Positions 7,413-13,346 of a stretch of DNA of 18,141 bases are shown here, piece by piece. The position numbers were made by a program, and so were the translations under genes. Under the pieces are notes generated by a model. That model had not been told where the DNA came from, ran no database searches, and saw nothing but the letters and a program-made list of their open reading frames with translations. The stretch lies in contig JAFYOA010000268.1 in the NCBI GenBank assembly GCA_017547865.1, forward strand, positions 1-18,141, read 5' to 3'. Numbering within the stretch: the first letter of the stretch is position 1; each line of letters starts with the position of its first letter. The stretch is from Clostridia bacterium. GTDB lineage: Bacteria; Bacillota_A; Clostridia; Oscillospirales; Acutalibacteraceae.

Positions 7413-8612
7413 ATGAAAAATTTTGTATTTCTCTCCCCCAACTTTCCCACGAACTACTGGATGTTCTGCCGCGAGCTGAAAAACAACGGTCTGCGCGTGC
7501 TGGGCATCGGCGATTGCCCCTATCCGGAACTGGATCCCCGCCTCACCGCTGTGCTGGATGAGTACTACAAGGTGGATTCTCTGGAAGACTACGAGGCTGT
7601 ATACCGTGCCATCGGCTTCTTCATCCACAAGTACGGCCGCATTGACTGGCTGGAAACCAACAACGAGTACTGGCTGGAGCGCGACGCTGCCCTGCGCACC
7701 GACTTCAACATTACCTCCGGTTTCCAAAACGATGTGATCCACGGCGTGAAGTACAAGTCTGCCATGAAGGAATTCTACAAGACCGCCGGTGTTCCCACCG
7801 CCCGTTACCACCTGGTGGAAAGCTGCGAGAGCGCTTTGAACTTTACCCGCGAAGTGGGCTACCCCGTGGTGGTAAAGCCCGACAACGGCGTGGGCGCCAG
7901 CACTACTTTTAAGCTGAAGAGCGACGAAGACGTGGTTCGCTTCTGCAATGAATACCTGAACCGCGGCATTGTCTTTATTATGGAAGAGTTTGTACGCGGC
8001 TACGTGGTGACCTACGACGCCATCATCGACAGCCACGGCGAGCCGATCTTTGAAAACGGCAACGTTTCCCCCACCTCCATTATGGATATGGTGAACAACG
8101 GCGACGACTGCATCTTCTACATGCGTTCTGACCTGCCGGACGACCTGCGTGACGCCGGCCGCCGCACGGTGAAAGCCTTCGGCGTGAAGAGTCGTTTCGT
8201 CCACTTTGAGTTCTTCCTCCTCACCGAGGACATGCCTTCCATCGGCCCCAAGGGTACCGTGGCCGGTCTGGAAGTGAACATGCGTCCCTCCGGCGGCTGT
8301 TCCCCGGATATGATGAACTTTGCAAACCACACCGACGTGTACAAAATCTGGGCCGATATGATCGCCTTCGATCATTCCACGCTGGGTGATTCCGGCTGGC
8401 ACCAGTACTGCGCCTACTGCGGCCGCCGCGATTACAAGAACTATGTGCTCTCCGATGACGATGTACGCGCCAAGTACGGTGACAAGATCCAGCTGATGGA
8501 CCGGGTAGCGGATGTGCTTTCCGATGACATGGGCAACCGCATGATTCTCTGCAACTTCGATACCGAAGCCGAAGTGTACGCCTTCTACGAAGACCTGATG
8601 AAGTGCTGGTAA
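7413..8612 (+). CDS. ATP-grasp domain protein, putative carboxylate-amine/thiol ligase
   Basis: This 399-residue protein fits the carbamoyl-phosphate-synthase/PurK-like ATP-grasp superfamily, which joins a carboxylate to an amine or thiol through an acyl phosphate. Seen: an N-terminal pre-ATP-grasp domain (about 1-105, starting FVFLSPNFPTNYWMFCREL), the ATP-binding strand and loop YPVVVKPDNGVGAST (150-164, Lys 155), the hinge FIMEEFVRGY (188-197), HFEFF (264-268) and the metal-binding strand LEVNMRPSGG (286-295, Glu 287, Asn 289, Arg 291). The C-terminal 90 residues (CAYCGRRDYKNYVL and on) have no assignment from me. The substrate pocket cannot be read. GAAAGGTG follows the stop of the upstream esterase-like gene, and a terminator follows at 8649. 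No biosynthetic carrier protein or transporter is next to it. Confidence 0.85.
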   Translation: MKNFVFLSPNFPTNYWMFCRELKNNGLRVLGIGDCPYPELDPRLTAVLDEYYKVDSLEDYEAVYRAIGFFIHKYGRIDWLETNNEYWLERDAALRTDFNITSGFQNDVIHGVKYKSAMKEFYKTAGVPTARYHLVESCESALNFTREVGYPVVVKPDNGVGASTTFKLKSDEDVVRFCNEYLNRGIVFIMEEFVRGYVVTYDAIIDSHGEPIFENGNVSPTSIMDMVNNGDDCIFYMRSDLPDDLRDAGRRTVKAFGVKSRFVHFEFFLLTEDMPSIGPKGTVAGLEVNMRPSGGCSPDMMNFANHTDVYKIWADMIAFDHSTLGDSGWHQYCAYCGRRDYKNYVLSDDDVRAKYGDKIQLMDRVADVLSDDMGNRMILCNFDTEAEVYAFYEDLMKCW

Positions 8613-8648
8613 CGCACAGTAAGCAAACAGAAAGAAAACATAAAGAAA

Positions 8649-8676
8649 GGCTCTGCAGTTTTGCAGGGTCTTTTTT
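8649..8676 (+). terminator. Intrinsic terminator of the esterase/ATP-grasp unit
   Basis: CTCTGCA (8651-8657), loop GTTT and TGCAGGG (8662-8668) form a 7-bp stem with one G-T pair, extendable by two pairs, followed by a T tract from 8669 (TCTTTTTT). It lies 36 bases after the ATP-grasp stop codon. Confidence 0.85.
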
Positions 8677-8684
8677 GTTGTGCA

Positions 8685-8717
8685 AACAAAAAGCACCCCG
8701 CAGAAAAACTGCGGGGT
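8685..8717 (-). terminator. Intrinsic terminator of the isomerase/oxidoreductase operon
   Basis: A 9-bp perfect stem, ACCCCGCAG (8695-8703) with CTGCGGGGT (8709-8717) around a 5-base loop, is followed on the minus strand by TTTTTGTTT (8692-8685 and on). It ends the minus-strand operon whose last stop codon is at 8732 and stands back to back with the plus-strand terminator. Confidence 0.88.
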
Positions 8718-8731
8718 ACTGTGATTTGTGC

Positions 8732-9514
8732 TTATTTCAGGCCGATGGAAGTGAGGTAGTTGTAGCTCTTCTTCAGGCACTCGAAGGGATCTTCGCCGAA
8801 GCAGTTATCCTGCTCGATGAAAATGAACTTGGTGCCGGCAGCCTGTGCGGCATCGCTGATCTTCTCGAAATCGAGAACACCGCCGCCAACCCAGGTAAAG
8901 CGCTTCGTGCCGTCTTCCAGAATTTCCATATCTTTGTAATGGATGCAGGGCAGACGACCGGCCATGCGCTTGATCTCGGCAGCCGGATCTTCACCGGCAA
9001 AAGCGGCCCAGTAGGTATCCAGCGTAAAGCCCATCTCGTTGGGAGCAAAGGCTTCGGCCAGCAGTTCCATGTAGTTCTTGCCTTCGTACTTGTTGGTGTA
9101 CTCGGCATGGTGGTTGTGGAACATAAAGTATTCACCGGCTTCGGCAAACACCTGGGCAACGGGCTTGTAGTTCTTTACGAATTCCGTAAAGGTGTTGTGG
9201 GGGTTCTCGGTCATGCCGCCGGGCATGGAACCAATACCGATGTGCTTGCAGCCGAAGATTTTGTGATCGGCAGCAACCTTGGCAGGATCGGCCAGCATTT
9301 TGGGGCCGGCGGTGTGGGTCAGGTGGCATTCCAGGCCGTTCTTGGCCAGCTGTTCCTTCAGCCACTCGGGCTCGAATTCACAGGCACCGGAAACCTGCAC
9401 GGTGGTGTAGCCGATATCGGCGATCTTCTTCAGCGTCTCGGCAAAATCGTCGAGGTTCTTCATGTAATCGCGCACAGTGTAAAGCTGGGCGCCAATGCGC
9501 ATATCGTATGCCAT
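8732..9514 (-). CDS. Sugar phosphate isomerase/epimerase-like TIM barrel (xylose-isomerase-like), copy A
   Basis: The 260-residue protein is an AP-endonuclease-2/xylose-isomerase-like TIM barrel. Motifs: GAQLYTVRD (8-16), FHNHHAEY (132-139), LDTYWAAFAGEDP (165-177, Asp 166), IHYKDM (191-196, His 192) and FIEQD (232-236, Glu 234), the usual divalent-metal ligand set. Relatives isomerise, epimerise, dehydrate or eliminate keto sugars (IolE, IolI, DgpC). The start at 9514 has GGAGG 9 bases upstream; the in-frame ATG at 9538 would lie across the previous gene's stop codon. The gene follows the oxidoreductase after 20 bases and ends in the same DPFECLKxSY tail as copy B, so the two are paralogues. 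No signal peptide is seen. Confidence 0.9.
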   Translation of the reverse strand: MAYDMRIGAQLYTVRDYMKNLDDFAETLKKIADIGYTTVQVSGACEFEPEWLKEQLAKNGLECHLTHTAGPKMLADPAKVAADHKIFGCKHIGIGSMPGGMTENPHNTFTEFVKNYKPVAQVFAEAGEYFMFHNHHAEYTNKYEGKNYMELLAEAFAPNEMGFTLDTYWAAFAGEDPAAEIKRMAGRLPCIHYKDMEILEDGTKRFTWVGGGVLDFEKISDAAQAAGTKFIFIEQDNCFGEDPFECLKKSYNYLTSIGLK

Positions 9515-9534
9515 TTTACAGTTCCTCCGTAAAA

Positions 9535-10584
9535 TCAATCTTCAAAAATGGTGCCTTTCTTAACCTTTTCGATGACTTCGATAACCTTGGCAGCCTGGTC
9601 CAGCTTAATGGGGAAGGCCTTGCCGGTGCGGAAGCTGTCGTACAGGGCATCCCAAATGCGGTGGGTAGCCTGCTCGCTGCCTTCGCTGGGAATATCCTTC
9701 TCGATCCACTTCACTTCTTCCTTGTTGCCAAAACCGGCGTTGATATCCGGGGTCTCGGCGCTGGCTTCCAGCTTGGGCAGCTTGTGGTCGGGATCCAGAT
9801 AACGGACATGGAAGCCTTCCTTGGTGCTGACCAGGGTACCCTTGGAACCGTAGATCATGTAAACGGGAGTGGGCAGAGCCACGCCGCCGCTGATTTCCAT
9901 ATCAACAATACGGCCGTTCACACCGGTGAAGACGATCTTGATGTGGTCTTCGCTATCGCCGGCAGCAGCAACCTGCTTAATGTTGGAATACATGTTCACA
10001 TAGTCGCCACCGCAGAAACGCAGGGAGTGGTCGATGATGTGAGGACCCCAGTTGAGGAGCTGGCCGCCGCCGTATTCATGGATGGTCTGCCAGTCGGCAC
10101 GGCGCTGATACTGGTTGCGGGTCAGCTTGATCTCGTACACATCGCCCAGAATACCGGAATCGATGATGTCATTGACCTGGCAGAAGCCGCCTTCCCAGCG
10201 ACGGTTGTGACGGATGTACAGCTTGGGACCGCCGGGCTGAGAACCCAGAGCGATCAGTTCGGCGGTTTCTTTGGCAGAACGGGAGAAGGGCTTCTCCAGC
10301 AGAACGTTCTTGCCAGCCTTCAGGGCCATCTTGGCATGCTCAAAGTGATCGCAGGAACGGGTGGCGATATCGATCAGTTCTACATCGGGATCGGCCAGGA
10401 TGTCCTCGATCTTGGTGTACATTTTGCTGCCGAACTCATCGTGGAACGCCTGGCAGCGCTCGGGGATGAGGTCACAAACAGCATAGAACTGGAATTTATC
10501 CTGACGGGACAGCAGCTCGGAGCGGTGCATACCGGTACCGGCACGGCCAAGGCCGATCAGGCCAACGCGAATAGGATCAGACAT
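9535..10584 (-). CDS. Gfo/Idh/MocA family NAD(P)-dependent oxidoreductase
   Basis: The 349-residue protein has the standard family layout: an N-terminal Rossmann domain with GLGRAG (11-16) and LLEKPFS (95-101, the Lys-Pro pair of the active site), then the alpha/beta catalytic domain with GGGQLLNWGPHIIDH (172-186, His 182, Asp 185, His 186). The family oxidises or reduces sugar, inositol and glycoside hydroxyls, often at C3. AGGAGG lies 7 bases before the ATG. It is the middle gene of a three-gene operon, between two TIM-barrel isomerase-like proteins, 20 bases from the next gene and 57 bases from the previous one. Context points to a keto-sugar intermediate made by this enzyme and processed by the barrels, but the substrate is unknown. 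Confidence 0.93.
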   Translation of the reverse strand: MSDPIRVGLIGLGRAGTGMHRSELLSRQDKFQFYAVCDLIPERCQAFHDEFGSKMYTKIEDILADPDVELIDIATRSCDHFEHAKMALKAGKNVLLEKPFSRSAKETAELIALGSQPGGPKLYIRHNRRWEGGFCQVNDIIDSGILGDVYEIKLTRNQYQRRADWQTIHEYGGGQLLNWGPHIIDHSLRFCGGDYVNMYSNIKQVAAAGDSEDHIKIVFTGVNGRIVDMEISGGVALPTPVYMIYGSKGTLVSTKEGFHVRYLDPDHKLPKLEASAETPDINAGFGNKEEVKWIEKDIPSEGSEQATHRIWDALYDSFRTGKAFPIKLDQAAKVIEVIEKVKKGTIFED

Positions 10585-10603
10585 AGTTTTTTCCTCCTGT
10601 TAA

Positions 10604-10619
10604 GCCGCTCGCAGGCGGC
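10604..10619. other. Small hairpin between operon genes
   Basis: GCCGC (10604-10608) pairs with GCGGC (10615-10619) around a 6-base loop, just upstream of the oxidoreductase ribosome binding site. On the minus strand, the direction of transcription, no T tract follows, so it is not an intrinsic terminator for this operon. It may stabilise or process the mRNA. Confidence 0.4.
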
Positions 10620-10641
10620 ATTTTTTATTATCGGAACGGTA

Positions 10642-11418
10642 TCAGCGAATACCGTTGGCGGCAAAGAAATCGTAGCTTTCTTTCAGGCATTCAAAGGGAT
10701 CTTTATGCCAGCTTTCCTGCTCGGCAAACACAACTTTCACATCGGCTTCGCGGCAGGCGGCAAAAATAGCCTCTCCGTTCAGGCAGCCCTGCCCGGCGGG
10801 CACCAGCACAGACTTTTCACGGGTGGCATCCGCCATATCCTTGTAGTGCACCATATCCTGGCGGCCCGCAAAGGCTTTGATCCAGGCCACCGGGTCTTCT
10901 CCGGCGCGCACCACATGGTTCAAATCCAGCGTAAGCTGGAAACGCGGATCGGTCAGTTCCATCAGCCAGGCGGTGGCGGGTTTGCCTTCCACCATTTCGT
11001 ATTCCTGCCAGCGGGGATGGAACGTAGCGATCATATCTTTTTCAGCCAGTTCTTCCACCAGCTTGTTCAAATCGGCAGCCATGCGGCGCAGGCCATCCAG
11101 CGTTACCTTGCCGTCTTCTTTATAATCGGCAGGAATACCGCTGACACACAGATACTTACCGCCGGTGGCTTCGCACAGGCCCATATAGTAATCCATGTCT
11201 TCCCGCACCAGCTCGTAATAATCCTGAATTCCCCAGGAATTCATTCCGGAAGCTTTCAGTGCGGCGGCCACTTCTGCAATGGGAACATCCTTGCTGATCC
11301 ACTGCAGCTGGGCTTCGGTGTAGCCCATGTCGCCAAACTTTTTCATAGTGCTCCAAACATCTTCTACGGTTTGCATGTGTACTTTTACACTGGAAACCTG
11401 AATACCGGCTTTCAACAT
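10642..11418 (-). CDS. Sugar phosphate isomerase/epimerase-like TIM barrel, copy B
   Basis: The 258-residue protein is a paralogue of the barrel encoded at 8732-9514. Shared blocks: LTLDLNHVVRAGEDP (162-176, Asp 165) matching LDTYWAAFAGEDP, VHYKDM (190-195, His 191), FAEQES (231-236, Glu 233) and the DPFECLKESYDF tail. The HNHH metal/substrate block of copy A is replaced by FHPRWQEY (133-140), so the two barrels probably act on different intermediates. The start is set at ATG 11418 because GGAGGG (11430-11425) lies 6 bases upstream; the in-frame TTG at 11424 touches that site and is unlikely. It is the first gene of the operon, behind a perfect consensus promoter. Confidence 0.9.
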   Translation of the reverse strand: MLKAGIQVSSVKVHMQTVEDVWSTMKKFGDMGYTEAQLQWISKDVPIAEVAAALKASGMNSWGIQDYYELVREDMDYYMGLCEATGGKYLCVSGIPADYKEDGKVTLDGLRRMAADLNKLVEELAEKDMIATFHPRWQEYEMVEGKPATAWLMELTDPRFQLTLDLNHVVRAGEDPVAWIKAFAGRQDMVHYKDMADATREKSVLVPAGQGCLNGEAIFAACREADVKVVFAEQESWHKDPFECLKESYDFFAANGIR

Positions 11419-11432
11419 AGCCAACCCTCCCT

Positions 11433-11448
11433 GCCGTTAAAAAACGGC
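11433..11448 (-). promoter_or_regulatory. Leader hairpin upstream of operon ribosome binding site
   Basis: GCCGTT (11448-11443 on the minus strand) pairs with AACGGC (11438-11433) around a TTTT loop, inside the short leader between the promoter and the ribosome binding site of copy B. It may be a small operator or an mRNA-stabilising stem. No regulator gene in the window can be tied to it. Confidence 0.35.
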
Positions 11449-11471
11449 CATACTTCTCAATCTACAGGGTC

Positions 11472-11500
11472 ATTATACCCCCCATGCTTATTTGTGTCAA
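11472..11500 (-). promoter_or_regulatory. Perfect consensus sigma-A promoter of the isomerase/oxidoreductase operon
   Basis: On the minus strand TTGACA (11500-11495) and TATAAT (11477-11472) are separated by exactly 17 bases, matching the consensus at all 12 positions. The predicted start near 11465 gives a leader of about 47 bases. Confidence 0.85.
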
Positions 11501-11564
11501 GGAATCTTGTACATTTTCGGTTTCTTTTTCTGCGCATCTATTGCAGTAATTTCACAAATCCCTA

Positions 11565-11593
11565 TTGCCAGCAGAGAAAGATTCTGCTATACT
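11565..11593 (+). promoter_or_regulatory. Predicted sigma-A promoter of the Eis-like acetyltransferase gene
   Basis: TTGCCA (11565-11570) and TATACT (11588-11593) are 17 bases apart, with an extended -10 TG at 11585-11586. The predicted start near 11600 leaves about 23 bases before the ATG at 11623. It is divergent from the isomerase operon promoter. Confidence 0.7.
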
Positions 11594-11622
11594 GGCACTA
11601 ATAAAACCGGGAGGTATTGTAT

Positions 11623-12834
11623 ATGGACCCGAAAGCAAAAAAACTGACAACACCGGAAGAACTTGTAGCACACGACATGACGTGTGCAATCGGCTTCGTT
11701 GGCAGTCAGGATATGGACCAGGCGCTGCAGGAGCTGATTGAAAACAAAGACAAGCCCCGCCGCGATGATACGTGGGGTGCGCTGGATGAAAACGGTGATA
11801 TTTTCGCCACCATGTCCAACAACATTTACAGCGTGGAATTTGATGGCCACATTGTGGCAGCCGGTGGTGTGGGCGGCGTCAGCTCCATGCCGGAATTCCG
11901 CAGCAAAGGCGGCATCCGCTCCATTTTCCGCGAGCAGTTCAAAGAAATGTACCAGAAAGGCTTTTTGCTCTCCTATCTCTTCCCATTCTCTCACCCCTAC
12001 TACCGCCAGTTTGGGTACGAGCTGAGCTGCACCCAAGCCATGTACGAAGTGGAGATCGAAGCGCTGAAAAACTACCGCTGCGATCTGAATGTATATATGT
12101 GCCGCAAAGATGACCCGCTGGACGACCTGAAGGCCGTGCATGCCGAGTTCATTAAAGGCAAGAACCTTGCCATTCACCGCCGCGATGACCAGTGGTGGAT
12201 GGCCAAAGGCGACCCCTTTAAGGATCGCTGCTACAAATATGTTTTCTGCGATGACAACGGCAAGCCCCGCGCCTACATTATTTTCCGCCCCACCAAAAAC
12301 GAGAAAAAAGGCAATTGGGATGCCCGCGTAAAAGATATAGCCTACCTTGCCCCGGACGATCTGAAGCAAATCTTTGGCTTTATGTACCGCCTGCGTGCCC
12401 AGTATGGCACCATGTACATTGAACTGCCGGAGGAAGTGCCTATGCACTCCATGGTTCCGGAATGCTACGATGTGGAAAAAACACTTGCCCCTCACGGGCA
12501 GATGCGCATTATCTGCGTGCAGAAAGCTCTGGAACTGATGCGCTGCCCCGAAGAAAGCGGCCGTGCCGTCATCCGTGTGGAAGATCCTTTCCTGGAAGAA
12601 AACACCGGCACCTATGTGCTGAATTTTGCAGAAGGCCACGCAATCTCCGTGGAAAAGGACGATACTGCCGAACCGGACATCAAACTTTCCATTCAGCGCT
12701 TCTCGCAGCTGGCAATTGGCTTTACAGATCTTGCGCAGGCCACTTATCTTTCCGATGTACAGATCATTCAGAACCGCGATACACTGGAAAAGCTCTTTGT
12801 GCAGAAGCCCATCTTCTTCACCGATCATTTCTGA
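11623..12834 (+). CDS. Eis-like GNAT N-acetyltransferase with SCP2-like C-terminal domain
   Basis: The 403-residue protein matches the three-part Eis architecture: an N-terminal GNAT domain with the acetyl-CoA region VSSMPEFRSKGGIRSIF (86-102), a second degenerate GNAT-like part, and a C-terminal SCP2-like domain (about 295-403). The FGY motif (130-132) gives the candidate general acid Tyr 132, and the chain ends in Phe; in Mycobacterium Eis the terminal Phe carboxylate acts as the base. Eis-type enzymes acetylate several amines of aminoglycosides, polyamines, peptides or protein lysines; the substrate here is unknown. ATG 11623 is chosen because GGGAGG (11609-11614) lies 8 bases upstream; the in-frame TTG at 11617 is too close to that site. 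The gene stands alone between its own promoter and terminator. Confidence 0.9.
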   Translation: MDPKAKKLTTPEELVAHDMTCAIGFVGSQDMDQALQELIENKDKPRRDDTWGALDENGDIFATMSNNIYSVEFDGHIVAAGGVGGVSSMPEFRSKGGIRSIFREQFKEMYQKGFLLSYLFPFSHPYYRQFGYELSCTQAMYEVEIEALKNYRCDLNVYMCRKDDPLDDLKAVHAEFIKGKNLAIHRRDDQWWMAKGDPFKDRCYKYVFCDDNGKPRAYIIFRPTKNEKKGNWDARVKDIAYLAPDDLKQIFGFMYRLRAQYGTMYIELPEEVPMHSMVPECYDVEKTLAPHGQMRIICVQKALELMRCPEESGRAVIRVEDPFLEENTGTYVLNFAEGHAISVEKDDTAEPDIKLSIQRFSQLAIGFTDLAQATYLSDVQIIQNRDTLEKLFVQKPIFFTDHF

Positions 12835-12845
12835 TGCACATACAA

Positions 12846-12883
12846 AAGCCTCTCACCCACACCGGGCGAGAGGCTTCTTTTTT
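12846..12883. terminator. Bidirectional intrinsic terminator between convergent genes
   Basis: AAGCCTCTC (12846-12854) pairs with GAGAGGCTT (12868-12876), with CCC/GGG extending inside the loop. On the plus strand CTTTTTT follows; on the minus strand TTTT follows. It serves the Eis-like gene and the convergent GNAT gene, whose stop codon (12884-12882) overlaps the T tract. Confidence 0.88.
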
Positions 12884-13346
12884 ATTCTTTTGGGCGCGCC
12901 ATTTCCACCAAAAATTCTTCGGTGTCATCCTCCGGTTCTTTATTGCCGGTGAGCACAAACCCATGCCGCTGATAAAACGCAATGGCCCGGGTGTTTTTCT
13001 CCAGTGCCCACAGGCGGTTGGCCCCGCAGGTTTGCACGGCAAAGGCAAGCAGCGTGCTGCCAATTCCCTGCCCCTGCAGCACCGGTTCCACAAACAGCTT
13101 TTCCACCCGGGTGCCGTCCATGCGCACAAAGCCCTTCACTACGCCATCGTCGTATACAAACGTCTGTGCCAGGCGCACCGGGTCGTTTCGAAGGGTCTCT
13201 GCCGCGGGCAGTACCTGCAGTTCTTCAAAATAAAACGCATCGTTTTTAAAAATTGGGTAAAACTGCAGCCGGTAATTAAAAATCTCAATCTCCGCAATGC
13301 GGCCGGCATCTTCCGGTTTGGCCGGTCGAATATGATTCTGCATCAT
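12882..13346 (-). CDS. GNAT family N-acetyltransferase
   Basis: This 154-residue single-domain GNAT has the acetyl-CoA pyrophosphate loop KLFVEPVLQGQGIGSTLL (83-100, QGQGIG at 91-96) and the late WALEKNTRAIAFYQRHGF (113-130), where the Asn and the Tyr before RxGF are typical of the family. The substrate cannot be told. The ATG at 13346 overlaps the stop codon of the glycosidase gene (ATGA), which implies translational coupling. A second Met codon follows directly and could equally be used. The last codons run into the bidirectional terminator. Confidence 0.9.
   Translation of the reverse strand: MMQNHIRPAKPEDAGRIAEIEIFNYRLQFYPIFKNDAFYFEELQVLPAAETLRNDPVRLAQTFVYDDGVVKGFVRMDGTRVEKLFVEPVLQGQGIGSTLLAFAVQTCGANRLWALEKNTRAIAFYQRHGFVLTGNKEPEDDTEEFLVEMARPKE

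Noticed and set aside
7140..9532. Long open frames antisense to the ATP-grasp and first isomerase genes
   Set aside because: They cross the two back-to-back terminators and oppose genes with full family motifs.
10604..10627. Hairpin followed by TTTTTT as a plus-strand terminator
   Set aside because: No plus-strand gene lies upstream of it, and on the transcribed minus strand no T tract follows the stem.
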